Shown: positions 1-6,147, counted from the first letter of the stretch. The stretch is 6,147 bases of DNA from Thermoproteota archaeon (GCA_027491845.1 JAOZGF010000040.1:1-6147); one strand, 5' to 3'. Notes: a model not told the origin generated them from the letters alone. Translations and numbers: made by a program.

Positions 1-296
1 TGAACGACCCTTTACTTGATGTTGACATCTCTGGAGCAACTGGTGCACTGGTCCACATAGCTGGCGGCAAGGACCTCAAACTCTCAGAGGCTACCAGGGC
101 AGGGGAGATAATATCTGACTACTTGAACCCTGATGCCCAAGTCATATGGGGCGTTAGGATCCTTGAAGAATACAAGGGAAAGGTGGAAATAATGCTGATA
201 ATCACAGGAGTTCATTCATCCGAACTCCTGCCTAGAATTAAGTCAGGAACAGAGGCGTTTCACGAGGAGGATATTAATATAGAACCCCTATTTTGA
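1..296 (+). CDS. ftsZ: Cell division GTPase FtsZ, C-terminal part (5' end outside window)
   Basis: The frame whose first complete codon is at base 3 is open from the window edge to TGA at 294-296 and gives the last 97 residues. The stretch DVDISGATGALVHIAGG, followed by LNPDAQVIWGVRI and then IMLIITGV, matches the C-terminal (tubulin-like second) domain of archaeal FtsZ. The GTP-binding domain with the GGGTGTG signature would lie upstream and is not seen. FtsZ polymerises into the cytoplasmic division ring on the inner membrane face. A tail of about 20 residues rich in acidic side chains ends in IEPLF, which could be the usual short peptide that docks membrane anchors such as SepF (inference). 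The gene is followed by a 218-base spacer, so it probably belongs to a separate transcript. Which archaeal paralogue (FtsZ1 or FtsZ2) it is cannot be told from this part. Confidence 0.9.
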   Translation, partial: NDPLLDVDISGATGALVHIAGGKDLKLSEATRAGEIISDYLNPDAQVIWGVRILEEYKGKVEIMLIITGVHSSELLPRIKSGTEAFHEEDINIEPLF

Positions 297-358
297 AGCC
301 TCTCTTTTAACTTAAGGGCTTAAAAAAATTTCTAATAAGCTTATTCTCATTAAGCTAT

Positions 359-386
359 TACTTTTTCAATCTCTATTTATTTTTAA
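359..386 (+). terminator. Probable T-rich archaeal terminator after ftsZ
   Basis: Runs of T (CTTTTTC near 361 and ATTTTTAAA near 379) lie 60 to 90 bases past the ftsZ stop codon. Archaeal RNA polymerase terminates at oligo-T tracts without needing a hairpin, so these are the best candidates for the end of the ftsZ transcript. A shorter CTCTTTTAAC run at about 301-310 is an alternative. Confidence 0.35.
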
Positions 387-424
387 AAAGAGAGTCAGCG
401 TCTAATTCTAGAGTCTTCAGAATT

Positions 425-454
425 TTGTTAATTGTTTAAATAACCTGTTAACAA
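425..454. repeat. Inverted repeat TTGTTAA ... TTAACAA upstream of the aIF2-beta promoter
   Basis: TTGTTAA at 425-431 and TTAACAA at 448-454 are exact reverse complements separated by 16 bases. They lie about 30 bases upstream of the proposed TATA box. It could be a binding site for a dimeric regulator or a chance pattern in AT-rich DNA; 7-base arms alone do not decide this. Confidence 0.3.
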
Positions 455-480
455 TACTTCTCTTAGAGGTAAACTTGCCT

Positions 481-506
481 TAATAACTTTAAATTTTCCT
501 GTGAGG
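481..506 (+). promoter_or_regulatory. TATA-box promoter and possible ribosome binding site for the aIF2-beta operon
   Basis: CTTTAAAT at 487-494 fits an archaeal TATA box, with purine-rich TAATAA just upstream in the BRE position. Its centre is about 25 bases before the ATG at 515, so transcription would begin at or next to the start codon, giving a leaderless mRNA. GTGAGG at 501-506 could act as a weak Shine-Dalgarno site if transcription began further upstream, but it would not be in the message of a leaderless transcript. Confidence 0.5.
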
Positions 507-514
507 CCTTCATT

Positions 515-925
515 ATGAGTTATCCGTACGAAGCCTTACTGAAAAGAGCTAGGAAGCAAGCGCCTGAAATATCCAAGAGTGAAGATAGATTCGTAATCCC
601 ACAGTTTGACAGTTACGTTGAAGGTTCAAGGACGATCATAACAAACTTCTCAAAAGTTATTAAGAAACTAAACCGTAAACCACGGCATTTAATCCTATTT
701 CTGTCAAAAGAGTTAGCTACCTCCTTCAGAAAAGAAGGGGAAAACTACGTTCTTTCAGGTAAGATTTCAGGTGAAAGAATAAATAATAAACTGAGGAAAT
801 ACGTGGAAATGTATGTTATTTGCCCGACATGCAGGAAGCCTGACACGAAGCTTATCAAAGAAAAAGCAGCCCACATCTTGAAGTGCGAAGTATGTGGTGC
901 AATGACCCCTGTAAGAAAGGTTTAA
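515..925 (+). CDS. Translation initiation factor aIF2 subunit beta
   Basis: The 136-residue product matches archaeal aIF2-beta at about the usual length. An N-terminal helix (YPYEALLKRARKQAPE, residues 3-18) fits the segment that binds the gamma subunit. A central alpha/beta domain (about 25-95, including the RTIITNFSKVIKKLNRKPRHLILFL stretch, 39-63) is followed by a C-terminal zinc ribbon with cysteines at C103, C106, C124 and C127. In the family, alpha, beta and gamma form the GTP-dependent complex that brings initiator Met-tRNA to the small subunit. The ATG at 515 gives the expected N-terminal helix and lies 25 bases past a TATA-like box. It is the first gene of a five-gene run; the alpha and gamma genes are not in this window. 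The family is clear. Confidence 0.95.
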   Translation: MSYPYEALLKRARKQAPEISKSEDRFVIPQFDSYVEGSRTIITNFSKVIKKLNRKPRHLILFLSKELATSFRKEGENYVLSGKISGERINNKLRKYVEMYVICPTCRKPDTKLIKEKAAHILKCEVCGAMTPVRKV

Positions 926-937
926 GGAAGAATTAAG

Positions 938-1231
938 TTGTTTTTCGTTAAATTTCACAAGAGAGAGAAAACAATTCTGGCTGTATGTGACGTTGACGTT
1001 CTAGGAAAGGTTTTTAGAGGAGGAAAAGTTAAGATAGAGGTAAACGAGAAGTTTTATGCAGGCGAAAAAGCTGATTTAAAAAAGGTAATCCAATGCATGG
1101 AAGCTGCTGACATAATTAATATTGTGGGAAACAAGATAGTTTCGGAGCTTGATAAGGCTGGAATAATCTCAAAGGAGTTCGCCATGGACATAGGTGGAGT
1201 TAAGCATCTTCAGTTACTAAAAAATGTGTAG
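938..1231 (+). CDS. DUF424-family conserved archaeal protein (function unknown)
   Basis: The 97-residue product has the features I recall for DUF424: an N-terminal strand, ILAVCDVDVLGKVFRGGKVKIEVNEKFY at about 13-40, the ADIINIVGNKIV helix segment at 57-68 and a C-terminal IGGVKHLQLL at 85-94. It is soluble, with no signal peptide or membrane segment. The start is TTG at 938: no ATG or GTG occurs between the upstream in-frame stop (923-925) and this codon, and AAGGA at 924-928, overlapping that stop, is a well placed ribosome binding site. The gap after aIF2-beta is only 12 bases, so the two are surely cotranscribed and probably coupled. Its place between two initiation factors suggests a role in translation or ribosome maturation, but this is inference from position. 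No catalytic motif is evident. Confidence 0.85.
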   Translation: MFFVKFHKREKTILAVCDVDVLGKVFRGGKVKIEVNEKFYAGEKADLKKVIQCMEAADIINIVGNKIVSELDKAGIISKEFAMDIGGVKHLQLLKNV

Positions 1232-1240
1232 GGGTTTAAA

Positions 1241-1552
1241 ATGAAAAAGAAAAAGGAAAAGAGCAACGTAGAATTTGAAAAAGCCCCATTGCCTGATGAA
1301 GAAACCATGATTGGTGTTATAACAAGGTTGGTCGGCGCTGACAGGGTTTACGTAGAAGGTTCAGACGGCAAAGTTAGGCTGTGCAGAATTCCTGGAAGAT
1401 TAAGAAGAAAGGTGTGGATACGTGAAGGAGACGTTGTGTTATTTGCACCTTGGCCTTTCCAGAACGGTAAAGGAGATATCCTTCATAGGTACACTAGGTC
1501 ACAGGTTAATTACTTGAAGAAATTAGGGTATTACGAGGGAAAGAAGAAGTAA
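1241..1552 (+). CDS. Translation initiation factor aIF1A
   Basis: The 103-residue product is aIF1A, the archaeal counterpart of eIF1A and bacterial IF1. The family binds the small-subunit A site and helps scanning and start selection. A basic N-terminal tail (MKKKKEKSN) leads to an S1-type OB fold (about 23-80) with MIGVITRLVGADRVYVEGSDG, IPGRLRRKVWIREGDVVLF and the helical tail YTRSQVNYLKKLGYYEG. The ATG at 1241 follows the DUF424 stop by 9 bases, with a GGGGT stretch (1231-1235) as a weak ribosome binding site. The stop overlaps the next ATG by one base (TAATG), so translation of RIO1 is probably coupled to it. Length and order fit the family; identification is firm. Confidence 0.95.
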   Translation: MKKKKEKSNVEFEKAPLPDEETMIGVITRLVGADRVYVEGSDGKVRLCRIPGRLRRKVWIREGDVVLFAPWPFQNGKGDILHRYTRSQVNYLKKLGYYEGKKK

Positions 1553-2316
1553 TGAGTATTGACGTTGAAGGGAGTGTTCCTAAAGTTAAGAAGAAGTTTA
1601 AGACAAAGGAAGAATTTAAGATATATGGCCGCATCTTCGATAGGTCGACCTTAATAAACATGTACGGTCTCCTTAAAAAAGGTTATTTAGACACCATAGA
1701 AAGCATTATAAGTGCAGGCAAGGAAGCTTTTGTTCTTCACGGGTTCAGTTCAACAGGAGAAGTTGCCGTTAAAGTTTACATGTATGAAACCACAAAATTC
1801 AGGGATCGCAGGATATATATCGCCGGTGATCCGCGGTTTAAAGAGGTAGGTAAGAAACTTAGAAAGGTTGTGAACCTATGGAGTCAAAAGGAGTTTAGAA
1901 ATCTTAGAGAAATGAAAAACGCAGGGGTAAGTGTGCCTAGGCCTCTAGCTGTTAAGGGAAATGTCCTAGTTATGGAGTTTATAGGAGAAAACGGTAAGCC
2001 AGCCCCGTTGCTTAAGGACTACCCCCTTGAAAATTCTGAAATGATGCTCACCAACATAATTGAAAACATTAGAAGAATGTATGTTGACGCCAAAATCGTC
2101 CATGGTGATCTAAGTGAATACAACATTTTGGTTTGGCGAGATAATCCTGTATTAATAGATGTTTCCCAATCTGTTGATTTACGTCACCCTATGGCTGAAG
2201 AATTTCTCGTGAGGGATTTAAAGAACATCTTGAACTTTTTTAAAAGAATAGGTGTTTCTTCACCCAACTTATCTCACATGCTGAAATATGTAAAGGGAAG
2301 AGATGAAGAATTGTGA
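1552..2316 (+). CDS. rio1: RIO1-type serine kinase/ATPase
   Basis: The 254-residue product is an archaeal RIO1 kinase. A nucleotide-binding segment SAGKEAFVL (54-62) replaces the classical glycine loop. The catalytic lysine is K74 in VAVKVY, the hinge region is VLVMEFI (138-144), the catalytic loop is HGDLSEYN with D186 and N191, and the metal-binding Asp is D203 in LIDVSQSV; in the family this last residue is phosphorylated during the ATPase cycle. The RIO signature AEEFLVRDLKNI follows (215-226). All key residues are present, so it should be active. RIO1 acts late in small-subunit maturation and release of assembly factors. ATG at 1552 overlaps the aIF1A stop by one base and the 3' end overlaps the KH gene start by four bases, which ties it to translation and ribosome genes on both sides. 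Confidence 0.94.
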   Translation: MSIDVEGSVPKVKKKFKTKEEFKIYGRIFDRSTLINMYGLLKKGYLDTIESIISAGKEAFVLHGFSSTGEVAVKVYMYETTKFRDRRIYIAGDPRFKEVGKKLRKVVNLWSQKEFRNLREMKNAGVSVPRPLAVKGNVLVMEFIGENGKPAPLLKDYPLENSEMMLTNIIENIRRMYVDAKIVHGDLSEYNILVWRDNPVLIDVSQSVDLRHPMAEEFLVRDLKNILNFFKRIGVSSPNLSHMLKYVKGRDEEL

Positions 2317-2864
2317 AGGCTAGTGAGGTAAAGATACCTAAAGAGAGAATTGGCGTAATCATAGGTAAGGACGGAAAAGTTAAGAGCGAAATAGAGAAGA
2401 GAACCGGGACAAAACTTTTCGTAAACAGTGAAACAGGCCTTGTCAGGATAGTTTTAAAGGAAAGTTCTGATCCATCTAAGATCCTTGTTGCAAGAAGCAT
2501 TGCAGAAGCCATTGGGCGAGGATTTAGCCCTGAACATGCCTATTACTTGCTAAACGAAAACTACGTATTGGATATATTGGAACTTGACCTTTCAGGGAAG
2601 TTATCAAAAAATAGCTTAACCAGAATAAAGGGAAGAATCATAGGGGAAAAAGGTAAGACCAGAAGGATTATAGAGGAATCAACAGACACTTTTGTTTCTA
2701 TCTACGGAAAAACTGCCGCCATAATAGGCGAATATGAAGCAGTTAGGTTTGCCAGGGAAGCCATACTAATGCTCATTAATGGCGCTCCCCACAGTGCTGT
2801 CTACTCTTTTTTAAGGAGAGCTAGAAGCGAGCTAAAAAGAAAAAAAATAGATTTTTATATATAG
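2313..2864 (+). CDS. Two-KH-domain RNA-binding protein, archaeal Dim2/Pno1 (Krr1-like) type
   Basis: The 183-residue product has two KH domains. The first (about 5-65) carries the GxxG loop IIGKDG (16-21) and the second (about 105-152) IIGEKGKT (109-116). The C-terminal NGAPHSAVYSFL (156-167) is typical of this family. The archaeal Dim2 protein binds the 3' end of 16S rRNA at GGAUCA and also contacts aIF2-alpha (known from Pyrococcus); eukaryotic Pno1/Dim2 works in late 40S maturation. The 16S in this window has GGATCA at 5042-5047. The GTG start at 2313 overlaps the RIO1 stop (GTGA), has little ribosome-binding sequence and probably depends on coupling. The gene ends at TAG 2862-2864, inside a TATA-like sequence that seems to serve the following tRNA genes. 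A basic tail (RRARSELKRKK) fits RNA binding. Confidence 0.92.
   Translation: MKASEVKIPKERIGVIIGKDGKVKSEIEKRTGTKLFVNSETGLVRIVLKESSDPSKILVARSIAEAIGRGFSPEHAYYLLNENYVLDILELDLSGKLSKNSLTRIKGRIIGEKGKTRRIIEESTDTFVSIYGKTAAIIGEYEAVRFAREAILMLINGAPHSAVYSFLRRARSELKRKKIDFYI
2850..2862 (+). promoter_or_regulatory. TATA box for the tRNA-Asn/tRNA-Glu pair, overlapping the KH gene stop
   Basis: TTTATATA at 2854-2861, within a longer T/A run and after an A-rich stretch, is a strong archaeal TATA candidate. Transcription would start near 2884, leaving about 24 bases of leader before tRNA-Asn. It overlaps the last codons of the KH-protein gene, so the tRNA transcript would begin just past that gene. Confidence 0.5.
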
Positions 2865-2907
2865 GTAGTGGATTTAGAATAATACGGACTTAAACCCTCT
2901 CTATTCA

Positions 2908-2990
2908 GCCGGCGTAGCTCAGATGGTAGAGCGCTGGGCTGTTAAACGCCAGAGACCCAGTGGTCGCCGGTTCAAGTCCGGCCGCCGGCG
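2908..2990 (+). tRNA. tRNA-Asn (GTT) with a 10-nt anticodon-loop intron
   Basis: The cloverleaf is complete: acceptor GCCGGCG (2908-2914) with CGCCGGC (2983-2989), D stem GCTC/GAGC, anticodon stem CTGGG (2934-2938) with CCCAG (2956-2960), and T arm GCCGG/TTCAAGT/CCGGC (2966-2982). The discriminator is G2990, as expected for tRNA-Asn. The anticodon is GTT at 2941-2943. The loop between the anticodon stem halves is 17 bases rather than 7, so an intron is needed, best placed as 2945-2954 after A37. No CCA is encoded. tRNA-Glu begins 5 bases later, so the two are cotranscribed. Confidence 0.9.
2945..2954 (+). other. Probable 10-nt intron in tRNA-Asn
   Basis: Removing AACGCCAGAG restores a standard CTGTTAA loop at the canonical position 37/38. 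Only three of four expected central-helix pairs form (CTG 2939-2941 with CAG 2950-2952; the fourth would be T-C), so the bulge-helix-bulge is relaxed. The exact ends could shift by a base, since A lies on both sides. Confidence 0.7.
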
Positions 2991-2995
2991 TAAAT

Positions 2996-3082
2996 GCTCC
3001 GGTGGTGTAGCCCGGTTAAGCATTGCGGCCTTTCGAGAACGGAAGAAAGCCGCCGACGCGGGTTCGAATCCCGCCCGGAGCA
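2996..3082 (+). tRNA. tRNA-Glu (TTC) with a 12-nt anticodon-loop intron
   Basis: Acceptor GCTCCGG (2996-3002) pairs with CCGGAGC (3075-3081), and the discriminator is A3082. The T arm is GCGGG/TTCGAAT/CCCGC (3058-3074). The D stem GTGT/GCAT has two G-U pairs, which is common in archaeal tRNA-Glu. The anticodon stem is GCGGC (3025-3029) with GCCGC (3049-3053). The 19-base loop contains anticodon TTC at 3032-3034 and a 12-base excess. The expected mature loop CTTTCGA is restored by removing 3036-3047. No CCA is encoded. Confidence 0.92.
3036..3047 (+). other. 12-nt intron in tRNA-Glu
   Basis: The intron AGAACGGAAGAA lies at the canonical 37/38 site. Loop bases CTTT (3030-3033) pair with GAAG (3042-3045, one G-U) to make the 4-bp central helix, flanked by 3-base bulges CGA and AAA that hold the splice sites. 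Only five bases are left for the terminal loop, so there is no inner helix. Confidence 0.8.
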
Positions 3083-3157
3083 ATTGTTTAAACACACGAG
3101 AAAACTGGAAATCGCAAGCATCGAAAAAGAAACTTGTTATAAGTCACCCTAAATTAT
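3083..3157 (+). other. Spacer between the two tRNA pairs
   Basis: This 75-base AT-rich stretch has no gene. TCGAAAAAGAAACTTGTTATAA (about 3121-3142) resembles a BRE/TATA region, but the TTATAA is too close to tRNA-Leu for a start upstream of it. A separate promoter for tRNA-Leu/tRNA-Ala is therefore possible but unproven, and read-through from the first pair would also serve. Confidence 0.4.
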
Positions 3158-3242
3158 GCGGGGGTTGCCGAGTCAGGTCAAAGGCGCTAGCTTCAGGAGC
3201 TAGTGAGTTAGCTCTTCGTGGGTTCAAATCCCACCCCCCGCA
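3158..3242 (+). tRNA. tRNA-Leu (CAG)
   Basis: Acceptor GCGGGGG (3158-3164) pairs with CCCCCGC (3235-3241), and the discriminator is A3242. Anticodon stem CTAGC (3187-3191) and GCTAG (3199-3203) enclose a 7-base loop TTCAGGA with anticodon CAG at 3194-3196. A long variable arm (about 3204-3217, GAG/CTC stem) marks a class II tRNA. The T arm is GTGGG/TTCAAAT/CCCAC. There is no intron and no encoded CCA. tRNA-Ala starts 6 bases later. Confidence 0.95.
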
Positions 3243-3248
3243 TGAAAA

Positions 3249-3321
3249 GGGCCGGTAGCTCAGCTGGAAGAGCGTCCGGTTTGCGGCCGGAAGGCCGCGG
3301 GTTCAAATCCCGCCCGGTCCA
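3249..3321 (+). tRNA. tRNA-Ala (TGC)
   Basis: Acceptor GGGCCGG (3249-3255) pairs with CCGGTCC (3314-3320). The third pair is G3251-T3318, the G3:U70 wobble that identifies tRNA-Ala. Anticodon stem TCCGG/CCGGA (3275-3279, 3287-3291) holds loop TTTGCGG with anticodon TGC at 3282-3284. The T arm is GCGGG/TTCAAAT/CCCGC and the discriminator is A3321. There is no intron and no encoded CCA. In many archaea this tRNA lies between 16S and 23S; here it lies upstream of the rRNA promoter. Confidence 0.95.
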
Positions 3322-3340
3322 CTTTCATAATAGGGATAAA

Positions 3341-3355
3341 CGAAAGTTTTATAAA
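3341..3355 (+). promoter_or_regulatory. rRNA operon promoter (BRE + TATA)
   Basis: CGAAAG (3341-3346) directly followed by TTTTATAAA (3347-3355) is close to the archaeal BRE/TATA consensus and is the strongest promoter-like sequence in the window. Transcription would start near 3377, about 180 bases before the mature 16S and some 130 bases before the processing stem. It begins only 20 bases after tRNA-Ala. Confidence 0.7.
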
Positions 3356-3376
3356 CCTCGGAATAGCCTTCTAATA

Positions 3377-3556
3377 TAGTAGATATTAACTTAAACGTCC
3401 GCGTTGACGGCGTGAAGTTTGGATCAATGAAGGAGGAAAATTCCTGAAAATGAAAAACTTCCCTCCAAGCGCGGATACAAAGAGGAAGACTTGAGTTCTT
3501 TCAAGTCCGATGGAGGTCTTAACGCCTCGCAAAAGCAGCAGAAAGCCTTGCGGTTG
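3377..3556 (+). other. Structured 5' leader of the rRNA precursor
   Basis: The leader contains several complementary pairs: TCCGCGTT (3398-3405) with AGCGCGGA (3468-3475), GAAGTTT (3414-3420) with AAACTTC (3455-3461) nested inside, and a compact hairpin GACTTGA (3488-3494) / TCAAGTC (3501-3507) with a 6-base loop. The 5' half of the 16S processing stem follows from 3510. No protein gene is credible here. The leader would be removed during rRNA maturation. Confidence 0.6.
3510..3545 (+). repeat. 5' half of the 16S processing stem (bulge-helix-bulge)
   Basis: Bases 3510-3526 are the exact reverse complement of 5077-5093 (17 bp). The stem continues as TCGC (3527-3530) with GCGA (5070-5073), AGCA (3534-3537) with TGCT (5066-5069) and AGAAAG (3540-3545) with CTTTCT (5057-5062). 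The 3-base bulge AAA at 3531-3533 is one of two splicing-endonuclease sites that free pre-16S. Confidence 0.88.
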
Positions 3557-5055
<1,499 letters not shown>

Positions 5056-5056
5056 G

Positions 5057-5093
5057 CTTTCTTTTTGCTGCGAAAAGGCGTTAAGACCTCCAT
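5057..5093 (+). repeat. 3' half of the 16S processing stem (bulge-helix-bulge)
   Basis: It is complementary to 3510-3545, with the second AAA bulge at 5074-5076 between the 4-bp central helix (5070-5073) and the perfect 17-bp outer helix (5077-5093). Both bulges are three bases and sit on opposite strands, as the archaeal splicing endonuclease requires. Confidence 0.88.
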
Positions 5094-5107
5094 TTAGTAA
5101 TCAAATG

Positions 5108-5138
5108 AAGGCTTTGGAGATACCTTCTTCAAAGCCTT
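5108..5138 (+). repeat. 9-bp hairpin in the 16S-23S spacer
   Basis: AAGGCTTTG (5108-5116) and CAAAGCCTT (5130-5138) form a perfect stem with a 13-base loop. It occupies the place where many archaea have tRNA-Ala. There is no T run after it, so it is unlikely to be a terminator; it is probably a precursor-processing or spacer structure. Confidence 0.6.
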
Positions 5139-5194
5139 AAGGAAAAGCGACTTTTGTCGTGATGCATCCCGGCATAGGCTGCGTAAATTAGCTA

Positions 5195-6147
5195 GGAACA
5201 GGGGAAGAAGCTGCTTGGTGGATGGCTCGGTTTGGGCGCTGAAGAAGGCCGCAGCAAGCTGCGATAAGCCCCGGGTAGCTGCAGGCAAGCTTTGAACCGG
5301 GGATTGCCGAATGGGATTCCTGCACCTGTATACAGGTGCAGCCGCGGCAGCGGTGGGGAACGCGCCGAATTGAAGCATCTCAGTAGGCGCAGGAAAAGAA
5401 ATCAAATGAGATGCCGTGAGTATCGGCGAGAGAAAACGGCACAGCCCAAATTGAAACCTTTACCGATAAGGTAAGGGTGATGTGATGTTTTGGAAGGCTT
5501 CATTTTCCCCCACGCTTGAGAAGTTGAAGTGGGCTGGAACGCCCCGCCGTAGAGGGTGATAGCCCCGTAAACGTAATCAAGATGGGGGAGAAGCCTTTCC
5601 AGAGTACTGTAAGCTGAGTAGCTTGCAGGAAGATGGGGGTCATTAGCCTCCAAGGCTAAATACGTCCCAAAACCGATAGCGAAGAAGTACCGTGAGGGAA
5701 AGCTGAAAAGCACTCCGGAAGGAGGGTTAAAAGAGCCTGAAACCAAGCAGCTATAAACGGCATGGCCTGAAAGAAAGGAACCTTCCAAAAACCCCTTACG
5801 GTGACGTGAGGGGTCATGGAAGGCGATCAGGGTCATGCTTTACGTCTCGAATCATGGGCCAGGGAGTTTATAGGTGTGGCAAGCTTAAGGGGATTACCCC
5901 CGAAGGCGAAGGGAAACCGATGGTCCGCAGCCGTTTGGCGAGGGACAGGATATGAAAGTGTCCGTAGTCACACCTATAAGACCCGAAGCCAGGTGATCTA
6001 GCCCTCGGCAGGGCGAAGCCAGACGACTGTCTGGTGGAGGCCCGAAGGGTTCCTGACGTGCAATTCGGTCCCATGACCGGGGGCTAGGGGCGAAAGACCA
6101 ATCTAACCTGGCGATAGCTGGTTCCTCCCGAAATAGCCCGCAGGCTA
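5195..6147 (+). rRNA. 23S ribosomal RNA, 5' part (3' end outside window)
   Basis: About 950 bases of an expected 2900 or more are present, covering domain I and part of domain II. The 5' end is set by spacing from the conserved GGTGGATGGCTCGG (5217 on) and may be off by around 10 bases. Other landmarks are AGTACCGTGAGGGAAAG (near 5686), GACCCGAAGCCAGGTGATCT (from about 5981) and CGATAGCTGGTTCCTCCCGA (6112-6131). A 22-base perfect palindrome at 5320-5341 is the stem of a normal domain I hairpin. The archaeal/eukaryotic CGTCTTGAAACACGGACC region near 5842-5860 is altered. 23S follows 16S directly, as in most archaeal rRNA operons. Confidence 0.95.

Larger units (their letters stand above)
297..514 (+). 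other. AT-rich intergenic spacer between ftsZ and the aIF2-beta operon
   Basis: This spacer holds no plausible gene on either strand. It contains T-rich runs suited to archaeal termination, a small hairpin (AATTCT 404-409 with AGAATT 419-424), a 7-bp inverted repeat (425-431 with 448-454) and a promoter close to the next start codon. The separate entries describe the parts I can support. Confidence 0.7.

Noticed and set aside
404..424. The AATTCT/AGAATT hairpin as an intrinsic terminator for ftsZ.
   Set aside because: The stem is only 6 A/T-rich pairs and the following bases are not a clean T run; the T-rich tracts upstream are better candidates.
2240..2512. A 90-codon minus-strand frame over the RIO1/KH junction.
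   Set aside because: It is antisense to two clearly identified genes, and its hydrophobic translation comes from the complement of lysine/glutamate-rich codons.
2923..3258. A 111-codon plus-strand open frame across the tRNA cluster.
   Set aside because: It runs through three complete tRNA genes and part of a fourth, and its Arg/Ser/Gly-rich translation resembles no protein; GC-rich tRNA simply lacks stops.
3421..3455. A possible C/D box guide RNA in the rRNA leader (CAATGA and CCTGAAAATGA patterns).
   Set aside because: No proper C box (RTGATGA) or paired C'/D' boxes at correct spacing were found.
5320..5341. A 22-bp perfect DNA palindrome containing CTGTATACAG, resembling a LexA-type operator or attachment site.
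   Set aside because: It lies inside 23S domain I where a hairpin is expected (near bacterial helix 9), so the symmetry is an rRNA stem.

Overview
The window is archaeal. The evidence is an aIF2-beta / aIF1A / RIO1 / KH-domain (Dim2-type) gene cluster, archaeal 16S signatures (GCCGGTTGATCC-type 5' end, 915-region GGAATTGGCGGGGGAGCAC, 3' ATCACCTCCT), intron-bearing tRNAs without encoded CCA, TATA/BRE-type promoters and a bulge-helix-bulge rRNA processing stem. FtsZ is present, so the organism is not one of the FtsZ-lacking Sulfolobales-type crenarchaea. The protein genes are AT-rich while the rRNA and tRNAs are clearly GC-rich, which hints at a thermophile (inference). The 16S and 23S carry substitutions at usually conserved sites, so the lineage looks divergent, possibly an uncultured or DPANN-like group. 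I cannot place it further without an alignment.

Layout. 1-296: the 3' end of ftsZ. 297-514: an AT-rich spacer with T-rich terminator-like runs, an inverted repeat and a promoter for the next genes. 515-2864: five tightly packed plus-strand genes, aIF2-beta, a DUF424-family protein, aIF1A, RIO1 kinase and a two-KH-domain protein, with gaps of 12 and 9 bases and then overlaps of 1 and 4 bases. 2852-3321: four tRNA genes, Asn(GTT) and Glu(TTC) as one close pair and Leu(CAG) and Ala(TGC) as another; the first pair each carries a very short anticodon-loop intron. 3341-3556: an rRNA promoter and structured leader. 3557-5054: complete 16S rRNA. 5055-5194: a tRNA-less spacer. 5195-6147: the 5' third of 23S rRNA, cut by the window edge. 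The 16S is framed by a perfect 17-bp inverted repeat that leads into a symmetrical bulge-helix-bulge.

How it fits together. The protein operon makes two translation initiation factors (aIF2-beta, aIF1A), two late small-subunit maturation factors (RIO1, Dim2-like KH protein) and one uncharacterised conserved protein (DUF424). It lies immediately upstream of tRNA genes and the rRNA operon those proteins serve. No mobile element, CRISPR array, defence system or wholly new system is visible. The points most worth a second look are the 10- and 12-nt tRNA introns, the tRNA-Ala placed ahead of 16S instead of in the 16S-23S spacer, the clean processing motif, the DUF424 gene, and several unusual rRNA positions.
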